From assembly GCA_024638395.1 (NCBI GenBank), contig JAHEKK010000239.1, positions 1-5,758 on the forward strand: 5,758 nt of DNA, given 5' to 3'. Shown piece after piece: positions 5,704 to 5,758 of the stretch. The translations under genes were made by a program, and so were the position numbers. Position 1 is the first letter of the stretch. Every line of letters begins with the position of its first letter. The DNA is from Gemmatimonadota bacterium. Lineage in GTDB: Bacteria; Gemmatimonadota; Gemmatimonadetes; Longimicrobiales; Gaopeijiaceae. A model generated the notes under the pieces. It was given only the letters and a program-made list of their open reading frames with translations. It was not told the origin of the DNA and searched no databases.

Positions 5704-5758
5704 TCAGAGAGACATGAGAAACCGGATGAGATCGGCCCGGGCCGAATCGGAGAGCGCG
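5704..5758 (-). CDS. C-terminal tail of an upstream gene, possibly a c-type cytochrome domain protein
   Basis: The last 17 codons of a frame enter from the right edge and end in TGA at 5706-5704. The residues read 'ALSDSARADLIRFLMSL'. A tail of the form Leu-Ser/Thr-x-x-x-Arg/Lys-Ala-Asp-Leu-x-x-Phe-Leu-x-Ser-Leu at the very end of a protein is typical of the last helix of c-type cytochrome domains, such as di-haem peroxidase-like proteins. No CXXCH haem motif is in the window, so this assignment rests on the tail alone. The stop is followed by an 80-bp gap before the ABC operon, so the gene could be transcribed separately or read through into it. Confidence 0.5.
   Translation of the reverse strand, partial: ALSDSARADLIRFLMSL

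Overview
The window is high-GC DNA coded entirely on the minus strand. It most resembles a Gemmatimonadota-type genome. The evidence is indirect: a SusC-like receptor with a carboxypeptidase-regulatory-like N-terminal domain and a 'VVTGTAGAVERRKIG' junction, and a GldG-type ABC cluster in GC-rich sequence. Bacteroidota share both families but are usually much lower in GC. No marker gene fixes the phylum.

Layout in the direction of transcription (right to left). (1) At 5704-5758 lie the last 17 codons of a gene entering from the right, whose tail resembles the C-terminus of a c-type cytochrome domain. (2) An 80-bp gap at 5624-5703 holds a weak inverted repeat. (3) Four tightly packed genes follow: an ABC ATPase (4658-5623), an ABC-2 permease (3927-4658), a GldG-family membrane protein with a large extracytoplasmic domain (2044-3936), and a DUF4340-type protein (1115-2047). 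Every junction overlaps by 1 to 10 bp, so this is almost certainly one translationally coupled operon. (4) A 229-bp noncoding gap at 886-1114 contains a relatively AT-rich patch, several dyads and a Shine-Dalgarno-like site. (5) The first 295 codons of a SusC/RagA-like TonB-dependent outer-membrane receptor fill 1-885, and the gene runs off the left edge.

The four-gene cassette is the centre of the window. ATPase and permease would form an ABC-2 type complex in the inner membrane. The GldG-like and DUF4340 proteins would project soluble domains into the periplasm. In Bacteroidota the GldA/GldF/GldG trio is linked to gliding motility, but homologous cassettes occur in many non-gliding bacteria and no substrate is established; nothing here points to gliding. 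The receptor downstream is probably a separate transcription unit, and a SusD-like partner, if present, would lie off the left edge.

No RNA genes, CRISPR arrays, insertion sequences or defence genes were seen. The long plus-strand open frames are antisense shadows of the minus-strand genes, as expected at this base composition.
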